A DNA stretch of 64,000 bases from Rhodococcus sp. 06-235-1A. Its GTDB lineage: Bacteria; Actinomycetota; Actinomycetes; Mycobacteriales; Mycobacteriaceae. The position numbers and the translations under genes are program-made. Under the pieces are notes generated by a model that was not told where the DNA came from, made no database searches, and saw only the letters and a list, made by a program, of their open reading frames with translations. Position 1 is the stretch's first letter. The number at the start of each line of letters is the position of its first letter. This document shows positions 9,601 to 22,300 of this stretch, in pieces. Where the stretch lies: NCBI RefSeq assembly GCF_002258785.1, contig NZ_NOYI01000024.1:62001-126000 (forward strand), given 5' to 3'.

Positions 9601-12600
9601 ATTGAGAACCTCCACCAACCGCTCGAACGGAACATCCGAATGCGCGAACGCACCCAGATCCCCCATCCGAGTCGCCGCCAACAACTCCTCGAACGACGCC
9701 CCCGGATTCACCTCTGAACGCAGCACCAACGTATTGACGAACATCCCGACCAAATCGTCGAGCTCACGCTCACCGCGACCCGCGATCGGAGTACCCACCG
9801 CAATATCCCCGGTACCGGACAACCGAGCCAACAGCACCGCCAGCGCCGCATGCATCGTCATGAACAACGTCGCATGATTCGCCCGCGACAGCGCCATCAG
9901 GCCACTGTGGAGATCCGCATCGATCTCGAAACGAACAGCCCGACCCCGAAAACTCTGCTGCGCAGGGCGTGGCCGATCCGAAGGCAGATCCAACTGATCC
10001 GGGAGCCCGGCAAGAGCATCGCGCCAGAACGCAACCTGCTCCGACGCAACCGAACCCGAATCGTCCTCCGAACCGAGCACCGCCCGCTGCCAGACCGCGA
10101 AATCCGCGTACTGCACCTCCAGCGGACGCCACTGCGGCACCCGATCCTGCGATCGAGACTCGTACGCCACCATCACATCTCGCGCCAACGGACCCATCGA
10201 CGCACCGTCCGCCGAAATATGATGCACCACGAACGCCAACACGAAGTCCTGCTCACCGAGCCTGAACACCCGCCCCGCCAACGGGATCTCGGCCGCAACA
10301 TCGAAACCACGCATCATGAAGCGAACGACGTTCTCCTGCAACGATTCCGAGTCGACGTCTATCACCTCGATTCGAGGCACGGCTCGATCGGGCGCAACGA
10401 TCTTCTGATAGGGCACACCCTCGTACGCCGGGTACATCGTGCGCAGAGCTTCGTGACGCTCGACCACATCGGCGATCGCACGACGCAACGCCTCGATATC
10501 CAGCTCACCCGACAACCGCACAGCCAACGGGATGTTGTCCACCGCGGACGACGTGTCGAACTGATTCAAGAACCAAAAACGCTGCTGCGCGAGCGAGAGC
10601 GGAATCCGCTCGGGTCGCGGTCCTGCAACCAACGCAACCCGTCCCCCACTGCCGACCTGCGACTCCAACACAGCCGCCAACGCACCCACCGACGACGACT
10701 CGAACAATGCCCGCACCGATACGGACGCGTCCAGCGCCACACCCAAACGCGACACCACCTGAGTCGCGACCAACGAATTGCCGCCCAACTCGAAGAAGTC
10801 GTCGTCCAACCCCACCCGAGGCACACCCAACACCTCGGCGAACACCCCCGCCACCATCTCCTCCACCGGCGTCGACGGCGCACGATACTCCCGCGCCTCG
10901 AACACCGGATCCGGCAGAGCGCGCCGATCCAACTTGCCGTTCGACGTCAACGGCAGAGCCTCGAGCACCATCACGACATCGGGCACCATGTACGACGGCA
11001 GCACCTCCGCGGCAGCACCCTTGATCGCGTCGACATCGACGGTGCCCGCAGGAGCGACGACGTACGCCACCAGCTGATCGTCACGAACGAGCACAACAGC
11101 CTGCGACACCGACTGGTGAGCCACGACTGCGGCTTCCACCTCGCCCAGCTCGATCCGCAGGCCGCGCAGCTTGACCTGGAAATCGGAGCGACCGACGTAC
11201 ACCAATTCGCCTGTGCCCGAATCCGAGTGCACCCACCGAACGATGTCACCGGTCCGGTACATCCGATCACCACCCGACGGCGACAGCGGGTCGGCCACAA
11301 AACGATCCGCGGTGAGATCGGCACGTCCCTGGTATCCACGGGCCAACTGAACACCCGAGAGATACAACTCTCCTGCAACGCCCACCGGCACCGGACGCAA
11401 CCGCGAATCCAACACCAGCACACGCGTATTCCACACCGGGCGGCCGATCGGCACCGAGTCGATGTCCGACTCGGTCACCTCGTGGTGGGTCACGTCGACG
11501 GCCGCTTCGGTCGGCCCGTACAGGTTGTGCAGCCTCGCGGACGGTAGAACCTGGAGTGCGTGTGCTCCCACCTGCGGGGGCAGCGCCTCACCGGAGGCAA
11601 ATACCAGCGACAGAGACGTGCACTGTGCTGCGGACGGGTCTGCCAGAAAAACCGACAGCATCGAGGGAACGAAGTGAAGAACCGAGACGCGCTCGGTCAC
11701 GACGACATCGACCAGGTACGCCGGATCACGATGTCCATCGGGCCGGGCCACTACCAGCGTGGCACCGATCTGCAACGGCCAGAAGAACTCCCACACCGAG
11801 ACGTCGAACGTTGCCGGCGTCTTCTGCAGTACCACGTCCTCGGGGCTCAGAGCGTATTCGTGTTGCATCCACTGGAGACGGTTGACGATCGCCGAGTGGG
11901 TTATCGCCACGCCCTTGGGTCGGCCAGTAGAACCCGAGGTGAAGATCACGTACGCGGTGTTGGCCCCGTCCAGAGGCCCACGACGCTCGTGATCGGCAAT
12001 CGGATCCGCGGACAACTCCGACACGTCGACATCGTCGAGATCGATCCGAACGAAGTCGCCCGTCGCCTCGAAGCCGTCACGTGTGGTGGACAAGACCACT
12101 GCCGGTCGCGCAGTGGAGACGATGTAGTCGATGCGATCGAGCGGTTGCTCCGGATCGAGCGGTAGATATCCACCGCCCGCCTCGAGCACCGCATACATTC
12201 CGACCAACAACTCGGTCGAACGTCGAAGTGCGAGGCCCACCAACGATTCCGGACCCACGCCCTCGGCGATCAATCGTCGCGCCAGTCGGTTCACTCGGGA
12301 TTCGAACTCCCGATAGGACAGCGTCTCCGAGCCGAAGACCACGGCACGAGCGTCCGGTGTCCGAGCAACTTGCTCCTCGAACAACGAGACCAGGGTCGCG
12401 TCGGGTACCGGGTGTGATGTCCGGTTCCATTCGGAGACCACCAATTCGCGTTCGTCGCCGATCGACATGTCCAAGTCGCCGACCACAACGGACGGCTCCG
12501 CGATCACCCCGGACAGCAAGCGGACAAAACGTTCGCCGAACGCGACTGCCGTCGCGGAATCGAACAGATCTGTGGCGTACGTGAACTCGACCAGCCAGCC

Positions 12601-15600
12601 GAGGTCGTCCGGGGTCTTGTAGGTGTCGGAGACCGTCACCTGCAAATCGAATCGAGCCAGCTCGGCCTCGATGTCCACTTCGGCGACCGTGAGCCCCGAC
12701 AAGTCGAACGACGACGGCGCGAGGTTCTGGAACGTCAGCAGAACCTGGAACAACGGGTGGCGACTGGCCGACCGAGTGGGGTTGATGACCTCGACGAGAC
12801 GCTCGAACGGGACGTCCGCTTGACCGAAGGCCGAAAGGTCTCGCTCACGAACCGAATCGAGCATCGCCTCGAAGGACGCGTCGTTGTCGATTTCGGTCCG
12901 AAGGACCAGGGTGTTGACGAACATTCCGATCACATCGTCCAACGCGGCTTCGCCACGACCGGCGATCGGAGTACCGATCGCAAGGTCACTCGAGCCCGAC
13001 AGGCGCGACAGCAGAAGCGCCAGCACGGCATGAACCACCATGAACGACGTCGAGTTGTGTTCTCGCGCAAACGATTCGACCGAGGATCGCATTGCGTGAT
13101 CGATCACGAACCGATGGGTGGCACCGCGATAGGACGGCACTCGCGGCCGCGGGCGATCGGTGGGCAACTCCAGTTGATCGGGCAGTCCGGACAGTTCGGC
13201 GACCCAATACGCCTCCTGTGCGGAGATCAACGAGTCCGGATCTCCTTCGGAGCCGAGGACCTGACGCTGCCACAGGGTGTAGTCGATGTACTGGACGGCC
13301 AGCGGCTTCCAGGCGGGAATCTCGCCGCGCAGGCGTGCCAGGTATGCCTGCATGACGTCCCTGGTGAGGGGCCCCATCGAGAACCCGTCCGCGGCAATGT
13401 GATGCACGACGAACACCAGCACGTGCTCCGAGTCCGAGACGGTCATCAGCTCGATGCGCAACGGAACCGACGCCGTGACGTCGAACCCTCGGGAGATCAG
13501 CGATGTCACTCGTTCAACGACGTCGGATTCGCCGACGTCCTGTGGCTCGAGCTCACCGATCGCAGCGGTAGCCGGAACCACCACCTGAATACCGGTCCCG
13601 TCGACGGACGGGTAGTACGTCCTCAACGACTCGTGTCGATCGACCACGTCGACGACCGCTGCTCGTAGCGCCTCGACATCGAGTAGGCCCGTCAATCTCA
13701 ACGCGACCGGAATGTTGTTGACTGCAGTGTCGGGCTCGAAGCGGTTCAGGAACCACATTCTGTTCTGCGCCAGGGACAGTGGGACGGTTTCCGGTCGGTG
13801 CTGCGCGACGAGCGCCGTCCTACCGCCGGATCCGACGGCAGATTCGACCCGGTCGGCGAGCGCGTGCACAGTGGGTGCCTCGAACAAGGTACGTACCGAT
13901 ACCGACGTATCCAATGCCGCACCGACCCGTGCCACCACTCTGGTCGCGGTCAGCGAATTGCCGCCGATGGCAAAGAAATCGTCGTTGCGGCCGACTCGTT
14001 CGACGCCGACGATGTCCGAGAAGATCCCCGCGATGATCTCTTCCACCGGTGTCGCGGGCGGGAGGTACGGTCCCGCATCGACTGTCGGATCCGGGAGGGC
14101 GCGACGATCCAGCTTGCCGTTCGCGGTCACCGGTAGGGAATCGAGAACGATCAGCGCCGTGGGAACCATGTAGCTCGGCAGCACCGCAGAGGAGGCGGCC
14201 TGCAGATCGGCCGTGTCGACTGCGGCACCGGCTCGACCCACCACGTAGCCGATCAACTGATCGTTACGAACCAGGACGACTGCCTGGTCCACCGACACCT
14301 GTTGCGTCAGAACGGCTTCGATTTCCCCGAGCTCGATACGAAGGCCGCGGAGCTTGACCTGGAAATCACTGCGACCGACGTAGGTCAGAGACCCATCCTG
14401 CCTACGGCGGACGAGGTCACCGGTCCGGTACATCCGGGAACCGTCGCTACCGCCCGGTTCGGCGACGAATCTGTCGGCCGTCAGGTCGGGCCGTGCCACG
14501 TATCCGCGCGCAAGCTGGACACCCGCGAGATACAACTCGCCCGTCACGCCCACCGGCACCGGTCGCAACTGGGCGTCGAGAACGTGCAGGCGGGTGTTCC
14601 ACACCGGTGCACCGATCGGCACGTCTGCCGTGTCGGTCGGTCCCACCTCGTGGTGAGTGACGTCGACCGCGGCCTCGGTCGGGCCGTACAGGTTGTGCAA
14701 CGCCGCCCCGGGCAACGCGTCTCGCGTTCGTGCCGCAGTGGACGCAGGTAGTGCCTCACCGGAGGCGAACAACAACCGAAGAGACGGAAGCGACACAGCT
14801 CGGACGCCTCCCCGCTCGGAGACGGCTGGATCGGATACGTTGCCGGACAGAAGGTCCGCAGCGAACACCGACAGCATCGACGGTACGAAGTGCATGGTGC
14901 TCACGCGCTGTTCGGCGGCCAGGTCGGCGAGGTAGGACGGGTCGCGGTGGCCGTCGGGACGGGCGAGGACCACACGGGCACCCACCCGCAACGCCCAGAA
15001 GAACTCCCATACCGACACGTCGAACGTTGCCGGAGTCTTCTGCATGACGACGTCGTCGACGTTCAGTCCGTACTCGTCCTGCATCCACTCGAGCCGGTTG
15101 ACGATGGCCTCTTGCGACACGGCCACGCCCTTCGGCTTGCCCGTCGAGCCCGAGGTGAAGATGACGTACGCGATGTCGCTCGGCTGAGGCGTCGCACTGC
15201 GTTCCGAATCGAGAAGTGCTCGACCGGCTTCCGCCGAGGGCGCGTCGGCGGTCACCGAGATGACAGGGACACCGGAATCGGTGGCGAACTGATCGCGCGA
15301 GGCGGTGAGGATGCACACCGGTTGCGCGGTGGCGAGCACGTAGTCGTTTCGGTCCGCGGGCTGATCCGGATCGATCGGCAGGTATGCCCCGCCTGCTTCC
15401 AACACGGCGTACATGCCGATCATCAGCTCGAAAGACCGACGCATGGCAAGACCGACCAGTCGATCGGGGCCGACGCCGACCGAGATCAATTCTCGGGCAA
15501 GCGCATTGGCCCTGTCACTGAGCTCGGAGTAGGTGAGCTGCTCACCCTCGAACACGATTGCGACGGCGTCGGGGGTACGTGTCACCTGAGCGCGGAACGC

Positions 15601-18600
15601 GGACAACAGAGTGTGCTGTCCGTCGACATCACGCCGGGTGTCGTTCCACCGCGCCAGCTCCGAGTACTCCTGCGACTCGAGCAGTTCGATCCGGCCGGTC
15701 GGTACACCGGGAGCCGTGGTGACGGCCTCGAGTACGCGCAGGAATCGGTCCCGGAATCCGGCCACCGTGACACGATCGAAAATGTCGGTGGCGTACGTCA
15801 GGTCGACTGTCCACCCTGCCGAATTGGGATCGGCGTCGACCTCGTCGGAGATCGTCAACTGCAGGTCGAACTTGGCCAGGGCCGCGTCGAAGTCCACTGC
15901 ACCGACGTCGAGTCCGTCCAACGACACAGATCGGTGCTCGAGGTTCTGGAATGCCAGCATGACCTGAAACAGTGGATGCCTGCTGGTGGAACGCACCGGG
16001 TCGAGTACCTCGACGAGGCGCTCGAAGGGAACGTCTGCATGTCCGAACGCCGCCAGATCGGTTCCACGAACCCGAGACACCAAGTCGGCGAACGACATCG
16101 AGGGATCGACCTCGGCGCGGAGTACCAGGGTGTTGACGAACATTCCGATGACGTCGTCGAGTTCCTGCTCACCTCGACCTGCCACGGGCGTGCCGATGAC
16201 GATGTCGGTACTGGACGACAGCCGCGCCAGCAGAACGGACAGCGCCGCATGCATCACCATGAAAGGGGTGGCACCGTGCGTGCGCGCCAGCTCCTCGATT
16301 CCCATGCGGATGTTGTTGTCGAGCGTGAACCTCAGTGTCGCACCGCTGTTCGACGCCTCGACCGGCCGTTGCCGATCGGCGGGCAGTTCGATCTGGTCCG
16401 GCAGGTCCGCCAGAGCATCGACCCAGTACCGTTCCTGCTCGGAGATGATCGAGCTGGGGTCCGTTTCCGATCCCAGCACCTCTCGTTGCCAGAGAGTGAA
16501 ATCGGCGTACTGGATCGGCAGCGGTGCCCAACCGGGCTCTTCGCCCCGCACCCGTGCCGAGTACGCCGTGACGACGTCACGGGTGAGAGGTCCCATCGAA
16601 AATCCGTCGGATGCAATGTGGTGCACTACGAATACGAGAATGTGCTCGGTGCCGGTGACACGCATCAGTTCCACGCGAAGCGGAGCCGAGGTCGTCACGT
16701 CGAATCCGGTGGAGACCGTGGCGAAGATCGCGGCAGCGATACCGCTCTCGTCCACATCCACCGGCACGAGATCGGTCACCGACTCCTGTGCGGGAAGCAC
16801 AACCTGGCGGCCGCGTCCATCGATCCCCGGGTAGACGGTACGCAGAGACTCGTGGCGTTCGACGACGTCGCGCAACGCCAGATTGAGAGCGTCGACGTCC
16901 AGCTCGCCGGTCAGACGCAACGCGACAGGGATGTTGTTCACACCGGATTCGGGGTCGAACCTGTTGAGGAACCACATCCGCTGCTGCGCCATCGACAGCG
17001 GGATCTCCTCCGGCCGCTCCCCCGCGATCAACGCCGGACGCGCGCGGACTCCGACGGAGACGGCCTCGTCGGCGATCTCGGCCAGCTCGGCCACCGTCGA
17101 CGCGTCGAAGAACACGCGGACCTCGATGCGAGTTCCGAGAGCCGCGTTGATTCTCGCAACGACGCGAGTCGCGTTCAGCGAGTTGCCACCGAGGGTGAAG
17201 AAGTCGTCGTCTATTCCGATGGTGTCGATTCCGAGGACATCGGTGAACGCGTCGACGAGGACCTTCTCCGTCGGTGTTCTCGGTGCGCGATACTCCTTGA
17301 CGAGCGACGTGAAATCCGGCTCGGGTAGCGCTTTCCGGTCCAGCTTTCCGCTCGATCCGAGCGGGAACTCGGCCAACGGAACGTAGAGGGACGGGACCAT
17401 GTACTCGGGCAGCCGATTTCGGACAGCCGCGGCCAACTCGTCGGAATCGATGTCGGCTCGAGTGACGACGTACGCCACGAGATGGTCGCCGAGCGCGGTC
17501 TCACCGGCGTCGGTGTGCACCACCACTGCGGCCTGCTCCACCGACTCGTGGGTGCTCAAGGCTGCTTCGATCTCACCGAGCTCGATCCGCAGTCCCCGCA
17601 GCTTCACCTGGAAGTCTGTTCGACCGACGTACTCGAGGGTGTCGTCACCTCGCCACTTGACGAGGTCGCCCGTACGGTACATCCGGTCTCCCGGCGCACC
17701 GAACGGATCGGCCACGAACCGATCGGCAGTGAGGTCGGAGCGTCCCAGGTAACCGCGGGCGAGCTGGACCCCGGACAGATAGAGCTCACCCTCGGTACCG
17801 AGGGGAGCTCGGCGGAGTCCACCGTCGAGCACGTAGAGGCCGGTCTCGGGCACCGCAGAGCCGATGGGCACGGGACCGGCTGTGTCCGACTCCGTCTCGA
17901 AGTAGGTGACGTCGACTGCCGCCTCGGTCGGCCCGTACAGGTTGTGCAATGCGGCAGAGGAAACGCGGTGGAAGGCGTTGGAGATCGCGGCGGGAAGCGC
18001 CTCGCCGGACGCGAAGACGTTACGCAGAGACGTCACCGTCGCAGCACTCGGCTCCGCGACGTAGACCGCCAACATCGACGGAACGAAGTGTGCGACCGTG
18101 ACTCGCCGGTCGGCCATGATCGCGGCCAGATAGGCCGGGTCTCGGTGTCCGTCGGGGCGAGCGACGACCAACCGGGCGCCGATCTGCAACGGCCAGAACA
18201 ACTCCCACACCGAGACGTCGAAAGTGAACGGTGTCTTCTGCAGCACTGTGTCGGCGCTGTCCATCGGGTATTCGGACTGACGCCAATCGAGGTTGGCAAC
18301 GATGGCACCGTGCGAGACGGCGACGCCCTTCGGCCTGCCTGTCGAACCGGACGTGAAGATCACGTAGGCCAGGTTCTCGGCCGTCAGGGCACCGCGTCGA
18401 TCGGATCGCTCGATGGGTGCGTCGGAGTACGACGAGAGGTCGACGGTGTCGACGTCGACGGTGTCGATTCCGGCCGGAAGATCTACATCGTCCGCACTCA
18501 CGGTGAGGACGACTCGGGGGGCAGCCAGATCGACGACGTACGACAGCCGGTCGGCGGGGTGATCGGGGTCGAGCGGCACATAGGCACCGCCGGCCTCGAT

Positions 18601-19155
18601 GATCGCGTACATCGCGACCATCAGATCCAACGAGCGCCTGATCGCCAAGCCCACTCGATCGTCCGGGCCGACACCGAGATCGATCAGATGGCGGGCCAAG
18701 CGATCGACTCGCGCGCCGAACTGGGCGTAGGTGAGTTCGGAGCCTTCGAATTCCAACGCAACGGCATGGGGAGTGCGCCGAACCTGTGCGGCGAATCGAC
18801 TCGACAGCGTGTCGGTGGAATCGGCACTGATGGCTCGGGCCGGGGCGGAGTCACCGACGACGGAGATCGCATCTGCGATCAACGCGTCGACCACGGCCTC
18901 CAGACCGCCCTGGGTTGCCTCGAGGAGCCCCGGTGCAACCGAGGAGAGAACGACCGGGATCAGAGCATCGACGCCGAGGACGCCGCCCATGGCTGCATCC
19001 AGGCTGGTGATTTCGTCGTCCAGTCGCGCATAACTCACCGACACGTCTGCGGCGGTCAGAGCAACTCGATCTCCATCGACGGCTCGTACGGAAGAGATCA
19101 ATCGGGGAAGATCGTCGATCGTGTATTGACTGCGGTTCGAATCTCCGACCGACAT
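6679..19155 (-). CDS. Nonribosomal peptide synthetase 2: A-T-(C-A-T)3-TE (modules 5-8)
   Basis: This 4158-aa synthetase completes the line begun by the upstream gene. Order by residue: A-like fragment 15-103; A5 about 120-610, T5 (Ser 659); C6 700-1140, A6 1160-1675, T6 (Ser 1735); C7 1775-2215, A7 2235-2740, T7 (Ser 2795); C8 2840-3280, A8 3300-3800, T8 (Ser 3858); thioesterase 3905-4158. Every carrier domain has LGGNSL and every C domain has an HHI(A/S)ADG motif. Codes read by alignment to GrsA are DVWHFSLVD (+K) for A5, A6 and A7, which is the EntF serine code. A8 reads DVWDFILVS, which I cannot assign. The TE has GWSLGG near 3989 and a His in PGSHTEM near 4136, and is EntF-like. There are no epimerase, methyltransferase or reductase domains. 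The ATG has GGAGG 9 bases upstream. The module 8 region has aberrant codon use. Confidence 0.95.
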   Translation of the reverse strand: MSVGDSNRSQYTIDDLPRLISSVRAVDGDRVALTAADVSVSYARLDDEITSLDAAMGGVLGVDALIPVVLSSVAPGLLEATQGGLEAVVDALIADAISVVGDSAPARAISADSTDTLSSRFAAQVRRTPHAVALEFEGSELTYAQFGARVDRLARHLIDLGVGPDDRVGLAIRRSLDLMVAMYAIIEAGGAYVPLDPDHPADRLSYVVDLAAPRVVLTVSADDVDLPAGIDTVDVDTVDLSSYSDAPIERSDRRGALTAENLAYVIFTSGSTGRPKGVAVSHGAIVANLDWRQSEYPMDSADTVLQKTPFTFDVSVWELFWPLQIGARLVVARPDGHRDPAYLAAIMADRRVTVAHFVPSMLAVYVAEPSAATVTSLRNVFASGEALPAAISNAFHRVSSAALHNLYGPTEAAVDVTYFETESDTAGPVPIGSAVPETGLYVLDGGLRRAPLGTEGELYLSGVQLARGYLGRSDLTADRFVADPFGAPGDRMYRTGDLVKWRGDDTLEYVGRTDFQVKLRGLRIELGEIEAALSTHESVEQAAVVVHTDAGETALGDHLVAYVVTRADIDSDELAAAVRNRLPEYMVPSLYVPLAEFPLGSSGKLDRKALPEPDFTSLVKEYRAPRTPTEKVLVDAFTDVLGIDTIGIDDDFFTLGGNSLNATRVVARINAALGTRIEVRVFFDASTVAELAEIADEAVSVGVRARPALIAGERPEEIPLSMAQQRMWFLNRFDPESGVNNIPVALRLTGELDVDALNLALRDVVERHESLRTVYPGIDGRGRQVVLPAQESVTDLVPVDVDESGIAAAIFATVSTGFDVTTSAPLRVELMRVTGTEHILVFVVHHIASDGFSMGPLTRDVVTAYSARVRGEEPGWAPLPIQYADFTLWQREVLGSETDPSSIISEQERYWVDALADLPDQIELPADRQRPVEASNSGATLRFTLDNNIRMGIEELARTHGATPFMVMHAALSVLLARLSSSTDIVIGTPVAGRGEQELDDVIGMFVNTLVLRAEVDPSMSFADLVSRVRGTDLAAFGHADVPFERLVEVLDPVRSTSRHPLFQVMLAFQNLEHRSVSLDGLDVGAVDFDAALAKFDLQLTISDEVDADPNSAGWTVDLTYATDIFDRVTVAGFRDRFLRVLEAVTTAPGVPTGRIELLESQEYSELARWNDTRRDVDGQHTLLSAFRAQVTRTPDAVAIVFEGEQLTYSELSDRANALARELISVGVGPDRLVGLAMRRSFELMIGMYAVLEAGGAYLPIDPDQPADRNDYVLATAQPVCILTASRDQFATDSGVPVISVTADAPSAEAGRALLDSERSATPQPSDIAYVIFTSGSTGKPKGVAVSQEAIVNRLEWMQDEYGLNVDDVVMQKTPATFDVSVWEFFWALRVGARVVLARPDGHRDPSYLADLAAEQRVSTMHFVPSMLSVFAADLLSGNVSDPAVSERGGVRAVSLPSLRLLFASGEALPASTAARTRDALPGAALHNLYGPTEAAVDVTHHEVGPTDTADVPIGAPVWNTRLHVLDAQLRPVPVGVTGELYLAGVQLARGYVARPDLTADRFVAEPGGSDGSRMYRTGDLVRRRQDGSLTYVGRSDFQVKLRGLRIELGEIEAVLTQQVSVDQAVVLVRNDQLIGYVVGRAGAAVDTADLQAASSAVLPSYMVPTALIVLDSLPVTANGKLDRRALPDPTVDAGPYLPPATPVEEIIAGIFSDIVGVERVGRNDDFFAIGGNSLTATRVVARVGAALDTSVSVRTLFEAPTVHALADRVESAVGSGGRTALVAQHRPETVPLSLAQNRMWFLNRFEPDTAVNNIPVALRLTGLLDVEALRAAVVDVVDRHESLRTYYPSVDGTGIQVVVPATAAIGELEPQDVGESDVVERVTSLISRGFDVTASVPLRIELMTVSDSEHVLVFVVHHIAADGFSMGPLTRDVMQAYLARLRGEIPAWKPLAVQYIDYTLWQRQVLGSEGDPDSLISAQEAYWVAELSGLPDQLELPTDRPRPRVPSYRGATHRFVIDHAMRSSVESFAREHNSTSFMVVHAVLALLLSRLSGSSDLAIGTPIAGRGEAALDDVIGMFVNTLVLRTEIDNDASFEAMLDSVRERDLSAFGQADVPFERLVEVINPTRSASRHPLFQVLLTFQNLAPSSFDLSGLTVAEVDIEAELARFDLQVTVSDTYKTPDDLGWLVEFTYATDLFDSATAVAFGERFVRLLSGVIAEPSVVVGDLDMSIGDERELVVSEWNRTSHPVPDATLVSLFEEQVARTPDARAVVFGSETLSYREFESRVNRLARRLIAEGVGPESLVGLALRRSTELLVGMYAVLEAGGGYLPLDPEQPLDRIDYIVSTARPAVVLSTTRDGFEATGDFVRIDLDDVDVSELSADPIADHERRGPLDGANTAYVIFTSGSTGRPKGVAITHSAIVNRLQWMQHEYALSPEDVVLQKTPATFDVSVWEFFWPLQIGATLVVARPDGHRDPAYLVDVVVTERVSVLHFVPSMLSVFLADPSAAQCTSLSLVFASGEALPPQVGAHALQVLPSARLHNLYGPTEAAVDVTHHEVTESDIDSVPIGRPVWNTRVLVLDSRLRPVPVGVAGELYLSGVQLARGYQGRADLTADRFVADPLSPSGGDRMYRTGDIVRWVHSDSGTGELVYVGRSDFQVKLRGLRIELGEVEAAVVAHQSVSQAVVLVRDDQLVAYVVAPAGTVDVDAIKGAAAEVLPSYMVPDVVMVLEALPLTSNGKLDRRALPDPVFEAREYRAPSTPVEEMVAGVFAEVLGVPRVGLDDDFFELGGNSLVATQVVSRLGVALDASVSVRALFESSSVGALAAVLESQVGSGGRVALVAGPRPERIPLSLAQQRFWFLNQFDTSSAVDNIPLAVRLSGELDIEALRRAIADVVERHEALRTMYPAYEGVPYQKIVAPDRAVPRIEVIDVDSESLQENVVRFMMRGFDVAAEIPLAGRVFRLGEQDFVLAFVVHHISADGASMGPLARDVMVAYESRSQDRVPQWRPLEVQYADFAVWQRAVLGSEDDSGSVASEQVAFWRDALAGLPDQLDLPSDRPRPAQQSFRGRAVRFEIDADLHSGLMALSRANHATLFMTMHAALAVLLARLSGTGDIAVGTPIAGRGERELDDLVGMFVNTLVLRSEVNPGASFEELLAATRMGDLGAFAHSDVPFERLVEVLNPARSMGRNPLFQVGLTFQNLAQSDFELAGLQVGSLDVEVSLAKTDLQLTLQDRYGTAGVGAGISAEFSYATDLFDESSVVGFAERFVAVLKAVVADSGVAVGDIPVVTESELHELVVGRNATAVVVDEVLLLDGFDARVAADRDAVAISFEGVSLTYGEFDVRVNRLARYLVGIGVGPESLVGLAMRRSLDLVVGMYAIVRAGGAYVPLDPDHPVERIAHIVETADPVAVLTRAVDGVDVGAGVRVVDVSGLDLSGVSGSAVSVSELGGVVRPQSPAYVIFTSGSTGRPKGVAVSHEAIVNQLVWMAEFYGLTAEDVYLQKTATTFDVSLWGYFLPLRSGGRLVVATADGHRDPVYVAEMIAAESVTVTDFVPSMLTVFAAYAPPASVESLRHVFVIGEALPAETVSDFQRISTASVHNLYGPTEAAVSATYWQASTSNTAPVSAVPIGVPEANVQVYVLDSRLHPVPTGVPGELYLAGPQLARGYVSRPDLTVDRFVADPFASSVGERMYRTGDLVFWNQDGLLGYIGRTDFQVKFRGQRIELGEIDSALLSQQSVSQAATAVVATATGDQLAAYVVPTPGVVVDGNELTDGIAAILPSYMVPSAVVVLDAFPLNTSGKLDRKALPVPTFEVREFRAPVTRAEEVVAGVFAEVLGVERVGLDDDFFALGGNSLIATQLVTKLAEASGVDVRLPWLFTTPGVEALADRLEAGNETHGESALRTVLPLRSDGDASPLFCIHPMDGLAFCYAGLVNFVATNHPVYGVQSPALTENSGPQSIDEYADRYVREILATQPEGPYSFLGWSLGGVIAHAVAVKLQADGHRVDNLVIVDSVLETDMDLFRSEIKQGLADLGVDSPVGDEFDDITLEQADVLLRAFRADLVSITAEQMVTVAQSAVRSPRLITEYRPGVFSGDALYFSAQLEHPNKSDGAQVWEPYVTGRVENYVVPGSHTEMMSTSGLSVIGPIVGDRLK
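18847..19113 (-). other. A-like N-terminal fragment of NRPS2, possible docking segment
   Basis: Residues 15-103 of NRPS2 (from DLPRLISS to SVVGDSA) align without gaps to the last 91 residues of NRPS1. Shared positions include DLPRL, an A-domain-like V(S/T)(Y/F)xxL, DALxxVxLS and PGxL. Both resemble the first part of an adenylation domain but lack every catalytic core motif. A full A domain follows. A role as a docking pair is inference. Confidence 0.6.
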
Positions 19156-19325
19156 CTATCTGTTCCTCCCGCTCGACAACCGAGACGCTGTGATCGAATT
19201 TCTCGACGCACATCTCGAAACGCACGCGCGAACACGCGCGAAACGCACACTTCTCTCTACGTTCGCACACCTGGTGTACCCGAATCGAATCGCTTCGAAC
19301 CCACCGATACCGATCGGTCGTTCAC

Positions 19326-22300
19326 TCAAACGTCGGATCCGATCACCGACTGCGAAAGCTCGATCAGGGCCGCCACTTTCGCAGCGTATCCCTGGGCTCC
19401 GAGAGCAGGCAGGATGCCCGGAATCAACCCCGACAATGCGACCGTGACAAGTGCGTCCGGCTTCAGCGCAGAACCCATCGTCGTGGACACACTGTCGAAC
19501 TTGTCGCGCAGTTGCCCGAACGTGACGGCCTTCCCGTCGTGCTCGACGGCGGTCAGATCCGGCTGTTCCACTGCCGCCTCGGCCACCAAACGCGGTAGGT
19601 CTGCGACCGATGCCGCCTTCTTCTTCGGAGCGAACATCTTCTTCTCTCGCTCCGTCGAGATGTCGATCTCGCGCAGCACGACGGAAGCTTCGCTGGTGAC
19701 CGTATCGAGGACCGTGGCGAATCGTTCCGCCATGGTCTCGATGGTGGAGCGTTGGAACAGTGCGGTGGCGTAGGTGAACACTCCGCGCAGGCCCACCAGC
19801 TCCCCATCGGTGTTCACGTCCTCGAACACCGTGAGCTGAAGATCGAACTTCGCCTGATCGGTGTCGATGTCGACCGGTTCGACTGTCACACCGGGGAGTT
19901 CCACTGCACCAGGCGCACGGTCCGCGAACGTCAGTAGAACCTGGAACAGCGGGCTGACGGACCCGGTCCGCGGTCGGCCGAACGCATCGACGAGCATCTC
20001 GAACGGGACGTCGGCATGGCCGAAGGCAGCGAGGTCGGTTTCCTTCGCCTGGGCGACGAGATCGGCGAACGTTTCGTTCTCACGCACCTGGGTCCGCAGG
20101 ACCAGAGTGTTCACGAACATCCCGATGACATCGTCGAGTTGTCGTTCTCCGCGCCCGGCAACGGGTGTTCCGATCACGATGTCCGAGGAACCGCTCAGCC
20201 TCGCAAGCAGGACGGCGAGCGCACTGTGCACCACCATGAACACCGTCGCGCTGGTCGACTTGGCTGTCTCTGCCACCTGCCGAGCAACAGTGGACCCGAC
20301 GGTGAACTCGACGCGCGCACCTTCCGTCGACGGTGTCCTCGGACGACTCGAGTCGAAGGGCAAGGACAACTGTTCGGGCACGCCCGCCAGTTGCTCCATC
20401 CAGTAGCTGATCTGAGTGGATATGACGCTGGACGGATCGTCCGGACTGCCGAGAACGTCGCGTTGCCACAGACCGAAGTCCGCGTACTGGATCTCCAGCG
20501 GTGGCCAGGCCGGTGCTTCCCCGTGCACCCGCGCGGAGTAGGCGGTCATGACGTCCCGGACCATGGGCCGCATCGAGAAGCCGTCGGCACTGATGTGATG
20601 CGCCACCATCGCCAGCACGTGATCGTCGGCGGAGACCTCGAACAGAGCCACACGAATCGGAACGTCGGAGGTGACATCGAAGCCCTGGCCGAAGAACGCG
20701 ACCAGTGCACCTTCGATTCCGGTCGCATGGAGCGTGCTCGCGTCGAACGGCAGTTCGGCGGCGTCGGCGTCGAGGATCTGCTGGACAGGCCCATGCGGAG
20801 TCTCCGGGTACACGGTTCGCAGAACCTCGTGTCGCCGGACCACATCGCCGACCGACAGTCGTACCGAATCCACGTCGAGAGCGCCGCGGATACGAAGGGC
20901 GACCGGGATGTTGTACGCGGCCGAATCCGGATCGACCCTGTTGATCGTCCACATGCGCTGCTGCGCGAGAGACAGCGGAATCGCGTCGGGGCGCGGGCGG
21001 CGAGTCAACGGGGCTCGCGCGCCCTCGCCCGACAAGGGCGCAACCCGAGCCGCCAGAGCAGCGACGGTCGATGCCTCGAACACGAGGCGGACAGGAACCT
21101 GGGCGTCGAGCGCAACACCGAGCCGGGCGACCACCTGGGTTGCGACGAGCGAATTTCCGCCGAGCGCGAAGAAGTCGTCGTCGAGCCCGACCCGGTCCAC
21201 GTCGAGAACCTCGGCGTACACGCTCGCCACGATCTCTTCGATCGGTGTCTTCGGCGCACGGAACTCGGTGGAGTCGAGAACCGGTGCGGGCAGCGCCTTA
21301 CGATCGAGTTTGCCGTTGACGTTGCGAGGCAACACGTCCAGCACGACGAAGTCCGACGGCACCATGTACGACGGCAGCGCCTGACCGAGCTCGGCTCGGA
21401 GTTCGTCCGCCTCGACCGTGGCATCGGCGTCGGGAACGACGTACGCCACGATTCGGTCACCGACCACGTGGTGTTCTCGAACGATCACGGCGGCGTCGCC
21501 GACACTGTCGAGTTGCCGAAGGACTGCTTCGATCTCGCCGAGTTCGATGCGGAATCCACGTAGCTTGACCTGGAAGTCCGCACGCTCGACGTACTCGAGC
21601 ATCCCGCCGGCGGGGTGCGAACGCGCGGACCAGCGCACCAGATCGCCGGTGCGGTACATCCGACTTCCTGGACCGCCGTACGGATTCGCGGTGAACCGTT
21701 CCGCCGAGAGGTCTGCGCGTGTGTGGTAGCCGCGGGCCAACTGAACGCCCGAGAGGTAGAGCTCCCCTACTACGCCGACGGGGGCGGGGTGCAGACGCGA
21801 GTCCAGTACCAACACCTGGGTGTTCCACTCCGGTGCGCCGATCGGCACGACGTCCACATCCGAGTCCGTCACGCGGTGCGCGGTCACCGACACCGCTGCC
21901 TCCGTCGGCCCGTAGAGATTGAACAGCTGTGCGGTGTTACGCGCGGTGAACTGCTGCGCGAGCGCGGCCGGAAGTGCCTCGCCGATCGCCAACACTCGCG
22001 AAAGGGTATGCGGCAACGTTCCGTTACCCACGGACATCAACATCGACAGCATGGACGGAACGACGTGCAGCGTGGTCACTGCACGTTCGCGCAGCAACTC
22101 GATCAGATAGTCCGGATCCTTGTGCCCGTCCGGTTCGGCCACGACCAAACGTGCACCCGACGTGGGGGCAGACCAGAACTCCCACACCGACAGATCGAAT
22201 GTCGCCACGGTCTTGAGCAGCACGGCGTCGTCGACGCCGAGACCGAATTCCTCGCGCTTCCACAGCAATTGATTGACGATGGCGCGGTGCGGAACCGAGA

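Noticed and set aside
9850-11547. 565-aa plus-strand frame, and a similar 388-aa one at 8206-9372
   Set aside because: Antisense to NRPS2 modules 7-8. Their length comes from the unusual GTG/TTG codon style there. They are low-complexity His/Arg-rich and show no start signal.
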